A DNA stretch of 64,000 bases from Urophycis tenuis (Eukaryota; Chordata; Actinopteri; Gadiformes; Phycidae). The stretch's first letter is position 1. The number at the start of each line of letters is the position of its first letter. Of this stretch, positions 36,452-48,774 are shown in pieces. Under the pieces are notes generated by a model. It ran no database searches and was not told the DNA's origin. It was given only the letters and a program-made list of their open reading frames with translations. The translations under genes were made by a program, and so were the position numbers. The stretch covers positions 7,473,503 to 7,537,502 of the forward strand of contig JAXIVH010000014.1 in the NCBI GenBank assembly GCA_036785325.1. Reading direction: 5' to 3'.

Positions 36452-39400
36452 CTAGGTTTCTTCACCCTCCAACATCAGACATAGTTTGGTGATTGGCCTT
36501 TGTATTATGTTGGTTTGAGTCTTGATTTTTGCTGTTCTCACCATCCCTCTTCTGTCTGGATAGACCTCTGTTATTCTTCCTAGAATCCAGGAACTTCTTG
36601 GAGCAGATGGATCTACCACTAACACTACATCACCACACTGAAAGTTTCTTTTCTTCGTGTTCCATTTTTGGCGTTCTTGGAGTAAGGGTACATACTCCAA
36701 TGTCCAACGTCTCCAAAAGATGTTTGCCAGGTATTGTGCTTGTCTCCAGCGGCGTCTGGTGTACAGGTCACTCTTCTCGAATGTCCCAGGAGGGAGAACT
36801 GGCCTCAAAGGGACCAAAATAGTCCACGCCAGTGTTGGTAAATGGCGGCAGGTCGGGCTGGAGTCTCTCTTGGGGTAAGTCAGACATCTTCTGTTCTCCA
36901 GCTCGTGCCCTGTATCGTCTGCAAACAACACACTTGGACAGGATTTTTCTGGCTGCTGAGTTTGCATTATTGATCCAATATTTCTTGCGAAGTTCAGACA
37001 GCATATGGTTTCTTCCACCATGCCCTGTTATCCTGTGCACATGCTCTAAGACCAGTGTGGAAACATGTGAATTCTTAGGGATTATGATGGGAAATTTTGT
37101 CTTCTCCTATTGCCATCCTTTTCAGCCGGCCACCCACTCTGATTATGCCACCCATTAGAGTTGGATCAAGTCTGTACAGTGTGCTTTCTCTTTTCACTTC
37201 AGGACTTTTTGTGGCAAGGCTTTTGAGCTCATCTGGGTAATGTTGTGATTGGACAAAGTGAGCAATGGCAACTTCAGCTGCCTTTAAATCTTGCACATTC
37301 ACTTGTTGGCCACCAAGTTTGTAGTCTGGTTTGTTCGTCATGTTCCTTGTCATCATTTTGCCTCGTTTTCTTATTTGAGCCAATTTTCTCAAAGTTTCTT
37401 TTAGTTTTAGGAACCAAGAAACGGCAACTCTCAGTTTTGTCCAGTCAGAGAAATGTGTGATGAGTGTATGTGTTGCGTTGTCTCCTGTAGTGTGGTGTAA
37501 TGTTGTACTCACTATGTGTGTTCTTTTTACTTCAGGGTCGTCTGGCGCAAGTAATGCGGTTGGCTTGATGTCAACTGGCCATTTCTGCTCCGCCTCCCAC
37601 AGAATGTCTGGTCCATGAAGCCATCTTTTGTTGCTTAGGAACTTTTCTGCACTTTGGCCCCTGGTCACATCATCGGCGGGGTTAGATTTGGAGTCAATGT
37701 AGTTCCATTGAGATAACTCACTTCCGTCTCTAATTGCTGCGACTCTGTTGGCGACAAAGGTTTTGAATCTGGAGTGTTCATTGGCTATATACTTGATCAC
37801 AGACTGGCTGTCAGTCCAGAACACAGAACTGTCCAGTCGTAGTTGCAAGCTAGATTTGAGCATTCTGTCCACCTTTGTAGCCAGCACAGCAGCAGCAAGT
37901 TCCATCCTTGGAATTGTCATCCTCTTCAGTGGTGCCACACGTGCTTTTCCCATCACCAGAGCGACGTGGATGTTGTTCTTGTCATTCTGAAGCCTCAGGT
38001 AAGATGCTGTTCCGTAGCCTTGGTCGCTTGCATCCGCAAAATGGTGTAGCTCTGCTTGTGTCACTGACCCGAATCCAGCCGTCTTAAAGCACCGTTGCAC
38101 TTTGAAGTTGGACATCAGGGTCAAGCCAGCTGACCACTTTGACCACTGCTCACGGATGTGTGGTGGTACCTCAACAACAACTTTGCTGTTAATGTAAAGG
38201 GTGTTAAGAAGCCGAGGGGGTCGTAGATTGCATAGACCATTGATAATATTCCCCTTCTTGTAAGTGGTTGTGATTTTGGCTGTACATTGAAGGTAAAGTT
38301 GTCGCTGTCTATGCACCATTGTAGGCCAAGGGCCCTTTCAGTTGGGAGTTTATCTTTGTCAAGATTTAGCTCCCTCATTTCCTTGACTCTGTCCTCTACA
38401 GGAATAGAAGCCAGTACCTCTCTGCTGTTTGTGGCCCATTTGGACAGGTGGAAACCTCCTCTCTGACAGAGAGCTGTGACATCTTTGATGAGCTGAATTG
38501 CGCCATCTGCTGTTGACTCTGCTTTTAACAGGTCATCGACATAAAAATTGCTCAGTATTGTGTCTGTTACCTCGGGTCTGAAGTGCTCTTTGTTGTCTGT
38601 GGCTGTTTTTCTAAGTGCATAATTTGCACAGCTGGGGGATGACGTTGCCCCAAAAAGATGGACAGTCATTCTATACTCCACAGGTTGTTGGGTTACGTCC
38701 CCCTCTGGCCACCACAGGAACCTGAGGAAGTCAACGTCGCTCTCTGCAACTTTCACCTGGTGGAACATGGCGGTGATGTCTGCCATCAGGCCAACTGGCT
38801 CCTGTCGGAATCTGTTGAGCACACTCACAATACTGTTTGTTAAGTCAGGCCCTTTTAGCAATTCTGTATTCAATGCTTTGCCACAGAAAGATGCACCACA
38901 ATCAAAAACAACTCTTAAGTTTCCTTTTCTTGGGTGATAAACCCCATGATGGGGCAAGTAGCAAACCAAGCCTTGTGTTTTTGTTTGCTGTCCTTCTGGC
39001 ACCATTTCTGCGTATCCTTTCTCAATCACATTGAACATGAATGTCACGTATTCCTCTTTGAATTCTTTGTTTTTTTTTAATTTCCTTTTTAGGTTCTCCA
39101 GTCGTTGTTCTGCAACACAGAGGTTATTGGGTAGCAGAGATTCATCCTTTTTGAAGGGTAGCTTCAGATTGTAATGTCCATCCACAATTTTGACAGAGTC
39201 TTCAGCAATTTGCAGAAAGCGTTTATCCTCAATTGAAAGCTCTTTCACTTCATCATAGGCATTTTCACTAAAATCTGTGTTATATTGTGCAATTAACATT
39301 TCATGCAGGTTGTGCACTGAAATCCTGTTGACTGTGTGAAAGGGAGTTTGAGTTTCCTCTCTCAGGGGACCGTTCACTATCCACCCTAACAATGTTTTGA

Positions 39401-42036
39401 CGGCGTATGGGCCATCTCCCTGGCTATTTACAACTCGCCAGGGCTCCATTGCCTTGGGGACATTTGTGCCTATGAGTAACCCTATGCCCGCATTGATGGT
39501 GGATATCTTCACTTCCTTAAGGTAAGGCCATTTTTTCACATCTTTTTGGTTTGGAATGTTTCTTTTTGTCACAGGAATTCTTTGTTGTGTATACGTTTCT
39601 GGGAGAGCTATAAATGTATCGTCATTAAGTCCACTCACTTCCAATTCAGTAACCATATGTGTTGACACACTCCTTTCTTGTCCTAGTGTACGTAACAGAA
39701 TGTTCGTTTTCTTTCCTTGTACGTTAAGCTGTTGCATTAATGCATCTGTACAAAAGGTGGCAGGGCTGCCGGGGTCAAGGAATGCATATGTTTTGATTAT
39801 GGTGTTGCTTTTGTTTGATTTTACCTTTACGGGTACGATGGACATGACACACTGCTCGTCGCCGGCCCCAATACGACCACATGCGGAGAGGGTAGCTGGC
39901 TTGATGTTCTGCCCACTTGGCACCTCCACTGCGTCTTGTTTTCCTTTGTTTTGTTCCATTTTTCCTATGTGCAGTGCTGTATGGTGCAGCTTCCCACAAA
40001 CAGTGCATGACTGGCGGTGGGTGCAGTCTTTGCTCATGTGGCCTGAAATGAGACATGCAAAGCAAATTCCTCTGTCTTTCAAAAATGAGATTTTCTCAGT
40101 ATGCAATTTCCTTTTGAATCGAGTGCAGGTGCCAAGTAGATGGTCACCTGAACAGAACACACAGACTGACTTGGTGTGGACTGCATAGGGGCTGTTTTGG
40201 TGAATTGGGGAGGAAGGCTTCACACCAACAGTTGCAGCATTGGTGAACTTTGATTTTGACAGAGATCTTGAATCTGTAGGCCTTGTACTCCTACTGGGAG
40301 TGCTGCTGGGAGGAGAGGTTTGTATGTCGCCAAATACAGGGTCTGTAAGGATTTTCACCTGTTTTTCAATAAATTCAACCAAATTCTTGAATGTGGCTCT
40401 CCGCCCCGTTGATTCTTGCAGATTGCACGCTACAACTCTCCACCTTTCTCTTAATCTGTAAGGTAATTTGCTGATTAACATTTTAAGATTGGAGGACAGA
40501 TCCAATTCATCCATGTAAGCAATATCACTCATGGCATTCAAGCATCCTCTGAGATACAGGGCATATGCTTTCAGATTTTGGGAATCTTCCACCTTAATGG
40601 GGTTCCATGACAATGCTTTGGTAATGTATGCGCATGAGATTTGGTATTCATTTCCAAAATTTTCCCGGAGCAGTTCTTTTGCCTTTGCAAACCCTGTGTC
40701 TGGATCTAAAAAGAGGCATGTTCTAACTAGCTCCTTTGACTGACCTGAGGTGTACTGTTCAAGATAGTACAGTTTATCCTTTGCATGTTCAATTTTGCTT
40801 TCGATCACATGTTCAAATGAACTGATGAATGACCTGTACTCCATTGGCTCATTATTGAATACCTTTATCTCCTTTCGGGGTAGATTTGACTGGTCCTGTT
40901 GTTTTATTAGAGAAGTGGTGATGTCATTTTGTCTTTGTAAAATATTGTACAGTTGAGCATCATTTTGAGGAGGCCCTATTGACGCACCATCTAGTGAGGC
41001 AGCAGGTTGAAGGCCCAGCCTTGGTTGTACAGGCGGCGCAGGGCGTGATGGAGCATGGGGCTGATTACCTGCCTGTATAGGTTGTGGTTGTCCCCTATGT
41101 GCATCAGGCTGTGAAGATGAAGGTGCATGTACAGTTTGTGGCTGTGAAGGCGTTCTCCTTGCTGTTACCGGGGTTATATGGCTGGGTTGACTCCTTTGTG
41201 CTTCAGGTAGGTGCCAAGATGGAGGTAAAGGCTGCTGTTCTGTTGCAGGAGGGGGTATAGAAACAGGGTAAGTAGCATGGGCTTTGGGTTTAACACTACC
41301 ATTTAATGTTTCTTTTGCAGGTTGCAGCACATCAAGTTCCTTTGCAATGGTTTCCTTAGTGTCCTGTAGTTTCAATGAGTCTCCTATATACTCGTTCATT
41401 GCGTCACTTTTAGTGTCTGATAGTGATAATATGGCAACTTTTGCATTAGCTGCATCTAATTGACTCGATAAACTTAACATTTCCTTTTGTTTCCTCAATT
41501 TTTCTTGCCTTTTCTTTAATTCTTCCTCTTCTTGTTCAATGTAATGTTGTTCTTTAAGCGCAGCCAATCTAACCTCAAGCGCAGCTTTCTCAGCTTCTGC
41601 GCGCCTCAAAGCTGAAGATGTGCGTGAAACCCTTGATCCTACAGGGGCTTTAGACGCGCTGTCCCCCGGTTGTATGTCGTCCATTTCATGTTTAGCAAGC
41701 CACCTATCCACGTAATTAACAAATGCTTGTTGGTTTTCTCTTTTTGGTGCGTACCACGTCTCGTGATCTGTTACACGCTCTTGCTCATTAAGCGCATTTT
41801 GATTCGCCTTGAATAATATCGATTTCTTCCAGCATCTCTCTGTACTTTTGCATAGTAGTTTTAACTTCGTCGACACTTGATTCATTATTTATTGCTTTCT
41901 TGACTTTGTTCATTCGCCGTGTAAGCTGTCCCAATTTAACCCTTCTTCTGTTGCGTAAAGTACCCTCTGTTTGAGAAGCATTCTCTATCTCCGCAAGTTC
42001 ATCCACATCAGTTTGCGAAGCGTCTGATTCAGCCAT
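36452..42036 (-). pseudogene. BEL/Pao gag-pol, frameshifted, integrase core deleted
   Basis: The Gag start (42036, MAESDASQTDVDEL) shifts frame near 41800 into a long open part (to 38121). It contains a Glu/Lys-rich coiled coil, a Pro/Gln-rich linker and the CCHC knuckle CFACLISGHMSKDC. The aspartic protease motif FLDPGSPATFC and a reverse transcriptase with FYVDD follow. After a shift near 38200, RNase H follows with FADASDQGYG and FWTDSQSVIKY. The integrase zinc-binding part (HVHRITGHGG, CVVCRRYRA) runs to GVDYFGPFEA near 36800. There the sequence jumps to the C-terminal DUF5641 region (RRRWRQAQYLANIFWRRW, GDVVLVVDPSAPR). Roughly 200 residues with the integrase D,D,E triad are missing. At least four frame changes occur. 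Confidence 0.9.
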
Positions 42037-42400
42037 GTTTTACAACTTAACGGTATCTCTTAACTTTCAATTTAAATGTCTTGTCTTGTCTTAAAAGTTT
42101 CAAAAAAGGCTGTCTTTTACTTTCAAAAAATCGTAACTGAGAAGTCATGAAAATAAAGGTGCGCGTAAGACATGCGCTTTTCTTACTTTGTTTCTTCAAA
42201 CTTGATTTATTCAACTTAAAAGTTCATTCAATCCTTTCCCTTTCCATGCACGAGTTCCAGTTCAAACAACTTAATTAAATGCCTACCGGCGTTTTCAGGT
42301 GCCCGTGTGGTTGGGATTCCAATCCTTTGTTCTTCTCGACGCTCCAGAATACTCCGCGTCATCCACCAGTTCCGATTTCCAGAGAAGAGTCTTTGACTAA

Positions 42401-42838
42401 TGTATTGACAAATTATCCTGTTTCAAAGTCCATTTGTTTTGTCCCTTTTTGGTGGTGACTGACAACTCTTTGACGCTTGTGTTTGTTGTATGACCAAAAT
42501 GAAATCCAGGAATCCAGTAAGACAGACACGATTTGAAGTTGATGTTTTGCTTTTAGTTTCTTAAAGTTTTCCAAAATACAAACGCAATAAGGCTCCTTTA
42601 GCCATTGAAAATAAAGGGTAAATTAACTGAATAAGCACAATGTTTAAACAGCGTGAATCACAGCAAACAGGTGCGAGGCAAGCTCAAAGACTCTGCGCTC
42701 TCAGTCAGCCACGCCCCCTTCTCCAGGTAGCCTCCCAATTTATAAACATCTTTCGCCTGTAGGGGCATAGTCTTACAAAATACAAATGCAGGCATTAAGA
42801 AATTGCTAAATAAATAAACTGAGGGAATGGCTCCTATA
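42401..42838 (-). repeat. 5' LTR of BEL element
   Basis: This 438-bp partner of 35858-36295 has one internal difference and one at the outermost end. The region just inside (42370-42400) should hold the primer-binding site, but I could not match a tRNA. Confidence 0.9.
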
Positions 42839-43436
42839 GTTACTAACACCAGCAGAAACAGGCTGTAAACAGCATTAAAAAAAAAAAAAAAAATGTAAAC
42901 AATGTACAGGTAGTGCGAGTAATAGTAATATAATAAAAGAAGTGTACAGATGGTGCAATAGTGCGCTAGTGCAATACAACGGAACGGGTACAACAGATGA
43001 ATGTGCATGGGTTGTATGGATATGGGGGTGGGGGGTGCAACGGCAGTTGAGAATAAATAATACAATAAATAACATTACTATAAATAATATGAAGTGTGTC
43101 CAGGGGGGTGAGTGGTGAGTGTCCTGGGGGGGGGGGGGGCGCATCAACAAGTGACACGAGTGTCTCCATTTCTGTTTCTGAAAAAATCCGCCTCTTTTTG
43201 CCGTTGGATGTTTCTCCATGTCGTAAAAGTTAGGGGCGAGACTTCTTTTATAGGGGCGTGTTACGTAAATTACGATCGATCTCAGCCGCCGTATTTATCA
43301 ACACCAAGCTCCTTCGTACGCTGGGATTGGTGTGATACGACACGTTTCGTAAATCTCACGTGGGTCCTATCGTAAGATGAATCATGCGTTCAGATGTGCG
43401 CTCATTTCTACGTTCGTTTGATAAATGAGGGCCAGT

Positions 43437-45168
43437 GTCTTTGCTTTGTAGGGCAGTGTAGTCCTCCTGCACGAGCCGGTGGGGTCCTCCGGGGTGAGAG
43501 GATCTCCCACGCTGCTGCGGCTCGTACTCCGCCCGGTGCTGGTGGGGCGTCCCGAGGTGCTGGCTCGATCCTTGGCGGTGTTGCTAGCGCCAGTCCTTTT
43601 ATGTATAACAAAACAAAAAAAAAAGGGTTAGCATCGCCGATAATGAAAAAACTTTTAAAACAAACAGTCGGACGTCGATTTTACTTAATTTACCCGTGAC
43701 TAGATTTGAATCACCATCCAGTTAGCGCCTGTGTTTACAAGTGTGACTGCCAGATTTACGAATTGCCCCTGAGAGCTGTCGTAAAACGACAAGGGCCTAT
43801 GAGATCGTGTTACGTCGTTATAGTCTCCGCCCCCGTGATCGCAACACGAGTTGTATTTTCATTCGGTCGCTGTACCCCCAGGTGTTAACATCCTCCCATG
43901 TTTACCTGATATCACCCGTCCCCCGGCGGATTCTTGCTCAGTTCCCCTCTGCTGTCCCTGGCTTTCGATCTTCCGGGGCTGTCTCGCTTTGGGTCGGGGA
44001 GCCGCATCACTCTCGCTGGGTCGGGGAGCCGCATCACTCTCGCACTTCCTCCTCTTGGTTTTGCCCGGGGGTCGGGCCGCCGAATCAGCCTTTCGGCTAC
44101 CTTTCTCCTGGGGACCCCTCGATGAAGCCTCTAGCCGGATAGAGCCGCTATCCCTTTTGGGGACGGCCGGACCCGACACCGCAGTCGCATCCGCTGTCTG
44201 AATAGCTGCGGCGCTGGTCGATGCCGACTCTGCCGCCTGCAACAGCTCGGACTCCTGGATTTACTGTATCATGTTGGTGAAATTTTGGTCGTCGGCAAAA
44301 AATTTAGGTTAAACCACGGTATGTTTTGCTGAAAATGTTATAGCACAGAAACGGATGCAATGTAAGTTTTTAAATAAAGACTTAAGTCTTACTAAATTGC
44401 GATGATGAAAGGTGGATCCCTTCGAAGTCTTCTGGTATGACTTTAAAAAGATGGATAATTCTGATTAAAAACACAACCAGGAAAATAAAATAAAAACACC
44501 TCAAATATAGTAGATGCTTACCAGAAAACCCGGTTGATGAGTGCACTTGGGCTGTGATGGTAAATGCTGAAAAGCAGAGTTCTTTCGATTAATATTTTTA
44601 AATGTTCAATGTTTTAAATGTTCTTCAAAAAAGAAGCAACGTGTGTAGAAAACGCAAATCTTTACCGTTAGAAGACATGGTGCGTTTGAGGCGTAGGGCG
44701 TCTCGGCTCAGGTCCAACATACAGCCCCTCGGGGAAGGCATGTATTTATACACGTAAAGAGCAAAAACGTGGACAAAATGAGATGAACCAGACTCTCGTG
44801 TGTGGAGAACAACACCTATTTTTCTCTAGCCTAACACATTTATGGCATGTGAATTGACCCAATTTCCCCCGTTACCACAACTGGATAGAATGAATTGAAC
44901 CAGACTGTTGACTTTCTTTGGACCCAGCGGACCCCTGCGGACCACAGAGAGGACATGCTGGCTGCACACTCTGCCGCTATCAGGGAGACCTGTAATGTGT
45001 GTGTGTGTGTGACTGTGAAAGGTCGGGTAGATCATTCCTCTTGCCATCCCTCTTGCATCTGGTTCCCTAGCAAAAACTTATTCTCTCGGACACCGGCGCT
45101 TCACCAATACACATTTCTCTGTTGTAAAAACAATGCTCGTGCTTACAACACCTACCCCAAATGCAGGG
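43437..45168. other. Spacer with a GC-rich unassigned ORF and short tandem repeat
   Basis: A minus-strand ORF at 44242-43859 (127 residues, Ala/Arg/Ser/Lys rich, start MQAAESASTS) has no recognised domain. Within it the 25-base unit GGGTCGGGGAGCCGCATCACTCTCGC is present twice (about 43993-44043), giving SDAAPRPSESDAAPRP. The GC content is much higher than the surroundings. The rest (44243-45168) shows nothing recognisable. The word CTAACACATTTATGGCATG at about 44831 recurs at about 49925. Confidence 0.35.
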
Positions 45169-45387
45169 GTTAGGGGCAGGGCCGTAACCAGGATTTTTCA
45201 AATACCGAGGTCAAATATTGCGATAAATCTTATTTGACAAAAAAAACATCCTAATATGGTGACTTTTTAAAATACATTTTGGAAACGTGAATAAACAGAG
45301 GTAAATCACAAGCCCATCAAGGAGGTGAATATGTAGGTGAACAAGTTTATTAGAACAATTTCAAGTGATCACAAAAGTAGAGTATTT

Positions 45388-45512
45388 GAGTGAGTGAGTG
45401 AGTGAGTGAGAATGAATGTGAGTGAGTGAGTGAGAATGAATGAGACTGAATGTGAGTGAGTGAGTCAGTGAGTGAGTGAGTGAGAATGAATGTGAGTGAG
45501 TGAGTGAGTTGT
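45388..45512. repeat. GAGT microsatellite
   Basis: Imperfect runs of GAGT interrupted by GAATGAATGT units lie inside the hAT element, downstream of its transposase gene. Confidence 0.9.
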
Positions 45513-45668
45513 AGGTCTTGTCACATCAGCTCAAGTCTTCTATTGGGTCCATTAACTGCAATGACACAATGGATAGACAAAGCAACAGGTTAGCATCATT
45601 CATATCCTTATTACAGCAGTGTAATATAAGCATACGTAGTAGTAAAAGTCTTTCAGTTATATTTTGTC

Positions 45669-48017
45669 TCACCTTTTATCAAAACAGCTAACAATTCTTC
45701 TGTGGCCAGAGGCATCCCATCTTTGGAGCACTCGTTGGGGATCAATTGAGATGCTGTTTTGGTGGACATGCATGAGAGCAAGACCAGAAAGCCTGTCATC
45801 ACCCATGGTTGAGCGAAGCCATGTTTTGAGTCGCCGTAATGCAGAAAAAGACCTTTCGCATGAGCATGTGGTTACTGGCAATGTCAAGTAGAGGGATAGC
45901 ATCTGCTGAATGTTTGGATAAAATCCTAAGAATTCACTTTGCAATGTCTCCATTGCAGTTGCAGGGAGGTTCCCAGTGTGATTTTGGAAGTGATACTTCC
46001 ATTTGTGTATTTCCTGCTTTGCAATGTCAGGATAAGGCAAGTCTTCTTTATACCACAGCAGTAAACTGTCCTCTTTCTCCTCACTTAGCTTTTGCAATTC
46101 CGTCGGCACCAAGAGGGCTGCAAGCAGGGCAGGCTCAGTGGATTCAGCAAACCTGGTCCTCAATTCTGTGGTGACATGGTCAATGAAGGGCAGAAATAAA
46201 TTAACCCTGTAGTGGTCCTCAATTGACTCTGCAGGTGCATTTCCCCTGTGCTGCTGTTACCCCGCTATTCTTTTTCTCACAGGAGTAACACCAATGGAGT
46301 GCCAGCTGCACTGCCTTGCACAGTTTGCTGAAGCCATCATTGCGGAGGCCCTCAATCACTTCCCCAACTTCTCTCCCTTCTTTGTAGGCCATTAATAGAT
46401 CCACTTTGGGCGACTGCAGTTGTAGGGTTAGTGGCCATATGTACCCAAGAACACTTTCTGTAACAACTGACGTAACAACCGTGTCAAAGGACTCCATTGT
46501 TTTCAGCAATCTGCTGGCCTTGTCAGAGTTGTGAGTGCAGTCGCTTTCAATTTCCTGAAGTGCCCTGCGAGTTGACCCGAGTTTAGAAAGGAAAGCATTG
46601 ACTGTTTTTATCCTGGACCCCCATCTTGTGTCTGACATCAGGGGTATTCCTCTGGGTCCATCACCCTCTTCTTCAAGCACATCTTGGAGCTTGTGCTTCC
46701 TTGTTCCTGCTGAGAAAAACACAGCCACCTTCTCAATGAAGACCATTGTGTTTCTCACAATTGGGACATCTGAGCATCAATGCACAACAACCAACTTTAG
46801 GGCATGGCTACGGCAATGAGTGTACAAAGCCCGTGGTTGCAGCTCCTGCATCCTCTTCTGTACCCCACTTAGCCTGCCACTCATGTTGCTTGCCCCGTCA
46901 TATCCCTGGCCCCGCAGAAAAGAGCGGGGAAGCCCCCATTTTTCCAGCTGCGCAATGATGGCCTGTGTAATTGATGCGGAGTCTTGCTTAAGAAGTGGAC
47001 AAAATCCAAGGAAGTCTTCACTGATATCAAAATCAGCAGTGACATAACGTATGCAGATTGACAACTGCTCCGTCCCACTGATGTCTGATGTTTCATCTGC
47101 CAATACTGTGAAATACTTTGCTTCCTGGATTTTTGCAACAATACCGTCACGGATTTCTTCACCACAGCATGTGATAAATTCATTCTGTACTTTCGGTGAC
47201 AAGTACTTTGCATTTCCAGGTGCAGTCTCCAGGTGCTGTTTGAGGATGTCATCAAACTGAGCTTTCCAATGGATGAAGTGCATAAAATTGCCATCTTCAC
47301 TGCTGTTTTTCCAATTCCCACGGAAAGCAATGTTCCTCTTGCCCAGGTTTATTATCACGTCCAGTATAGACAGCAATGTCTTGCGATTTGTCTTGACCTT
47401 GTCCGAGTACTGAACGCTGATCACTGAATGTATGTCTTTGGATTCACCTTTTGCCACAGACAGGACATTCTCTGCAAATGCTGAAGCGGTTACATGCCCT
47501 GGACTGCTTTCGTGATTAGAGATTATCCCTCTTTTTTCACCAATAGCATTCTTCCAGTCCTTGAATCCCTCTGTTTGGAAGGTCATGTTTGTCCCCTTCG
47601 GTTTGTTGAACAGCATGCACACACAACAATATGCAGCATCCTCTGATGGAGAGTATCGTAGCCAGGGGTGTTTTCTTTCCCACTCAGCAATATATCTCAG
47701 AAGCCTTTTCCCAAATTGACGCTGGGGGTATTTATACTGGTCCTGAGTCCATTTACCCTGTAGAATGTTCCTTTTCTCCTCATCTGTGTAGGAATTTTTG
47801 TATTTATAGCTTGCCGGATCATAGATGGAAAAAATTGTACTTGGACGTTCTTCATCTTCACCTGTCATTTCCCTATCTTTATCTCCTGATTCTGTTATGT
47901 CTTCCTCTCCTGACTCAGTTCTTCCCCTTTCTTCCTCTACTGACTCAGTTCTTCCCCTTTCTTCCTCTACTGTCTCTCTCTCTTCAACTCCCTGATTCTC
48001 ATCCTCTCCTGTGTCAT
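45669..48017 (-). pseudogene. hAT transposase (TTF finger, DUF4371, dimerisation), one stop and one shift
   Basis: The exon opens at an AG acceptor (48018-48019 region) with a Glu-rich leader containing a doubled ten-residue unit (EEERGRTES). Next is a TTF-type finger: WLRYSPSEDAAYCCVCMLF, then HESSPGH. The catalytic part follows with FTVLADETSD, LRGQGYDGASNMSG and HCRSHALKLVVVH. An in-frame TGA near 46776 follows HALKLVVVH, after which the same frame continues with NTMVFIEKVAVFFSAGTRKH. Around 46250 the frame shifts. The C-terminus (to 45669) has LYLTLPVTTCSCERSFSALRRLKTWLRST, the hAT dimerisation region. Only two lesions separate it from a full transposase. It resembles genes annotated as zinc finger MYM-type protein 1-like in fish. 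Confidence 0.85.
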
Positions 48018-48599
48018 CTGTTTTAAAATATCATCATCATCATCATCATCATCAGCATCACCGTTAATATTATTGTTATTATTATTAGTATTATTGTTAT
48101 TAATATTACATTATTATTATTACTACTATTACTATTGTCACCATCATCACCATGCATGTGCATGACCCACTAAAAGGTCAAATGAATGAGTTGGGTTATT
48201 GGTCTAACCTATGTGCAAAATTTTAGACACCATTTGCAATAAAATCCAAATGGTTCATTAGGAAAAATGCAATCATTTTACCTAAGTAACTGGTTGAATC
48301 CACCCACTAAATCAACATCGTAGAATGTGCCAAACTACCACAAGATGTTGGCTGTATAATATTAAATCCATTCACTCAACACAGAGAAGACAAAGGTATC
48401 ATGCTGGACCTGACAACTAGCTAAATGCTGGTAAAACTTGGCTGTGGCTAGTAATAATTTCAGTGTCACTAGCCACTTTGGCAGGCAGCTTATGTCTTAA
48501 GATGTATGAAATATCATACATGTCCTCAGTTGATCATGACTTGCAATAATATTAATACCACAAGAGTGCGCTACAGCACATCTTTTTTTAATTATTGTT

Positions 48600-48675
48600 G
48601 TGTGTAGCACTTTGAGATTGCTAAAATGTAAAGTGCAATACAAATAAAATGTATTATTATTATTATCATCATCTA
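48600..48675 (+). repeat. SINE/LINE-like tail with ATT repeat
   Basis: The region around GTAGCACTTTGAGATTGC (48604-48621), followed by TATTATTATTATT, is a frequent fish retroelement end. It sits inside the hAT at 45177-49898. Confidence 0.45.
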
Positions 48676-48774
48676 ATGGAAGGTGGAAATGTGTACACTT
48701 ATCAATCGCGCATTTTGATCGTCTTGAGTTGCCGTAGCCAAGCATGTTCGTATGCAATTTCTTCTGTTATCTAC

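Larger units (their letters stand above)
35858..42838 (-). mobile_element. BEL/Pao LTR retrotransposon, TSD GTTAC
   Basis: The 6981-bp element is in reverse orientation, with exact 5-bp GTTAC flanks at 35853-35857 and 42839-42843. The LTRs are 438 bp each (35858-36295 and 42401-42838). By eye they differ at only two positions, one being the outer end of the 5' LTR (TA instead of TG on the minus strand). A purine-rich tract (ATTAGGGGCCGG, minus strand) precedes the 3' LTR. The insertion must be recent, yet its pol gene has frameshifts and lacks the integrase core. Confidence 0.92.
35597..43135 (-). mobile_element. LINE 3' part (5' truncated) holding the BEL element
   Basis: The left end is a reversed TCTAAT-type tail (TTAGATTAGATTCAACGTTATTGTCATTG), the known end of a fish LINE in minus orientation. 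The sequence continues to 35857 and resumes at 42844 after the BEL element. About 550 bases are noncoding, with many GTGCA words. The right end is a poly(G) run at 43126-43139. It inserted into the Myb exon of the Harbinger-like element. Confidence 0.55.
35512..43219 (-). pseudogene. Myb/SANT-like DNA-binding exon of the Harbinger element, split
   Basis: The upstream half (43219-43136) reads KKRRIFSETEMETLVSLVDA in one frame. The downstream half (35595-35512) reads NALWKQITVAVNSVSHVQR and ends at a GTAAAT donor. Together they resemble the Myb-like partner protein that Harbinger elements encode beside their transposase. A LINE tail carrying a BEL retrotransposon sits between the halves. The transposase itself was not found. 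Confidence 0.5.
35170..43436. mobile_element. PIF/Harbinger-like DNA transposon, heavily interrupted
   Basis: The termini match inversely: ACTGGCCCTCATTTATCAAA at 35170-35189 and its reverse complement ending at 43436. The clean 3-bp target duplication expected for Harbinger is not evident. The inside has, on the minus strand, two halves of a Myb/SANT-like exon now separated by 7.5 kb of later insertions. About 1 kb of the original element remains. Confidence 0.6.

Noticed and set aside
42658..43219. Minus-strand ORFs of 114-135 residues across the BEL LTR edge
   Set aside because: They cross the LTR and a LINE 3' region, consist of low-complexity hydrophobic or Pro/His runs, and match nothing.
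45388..45512. Periodic GAGTGAGT sequence considered as coding repeat
   Set aside because: It is a simple microsatellite outside the transposase frame.
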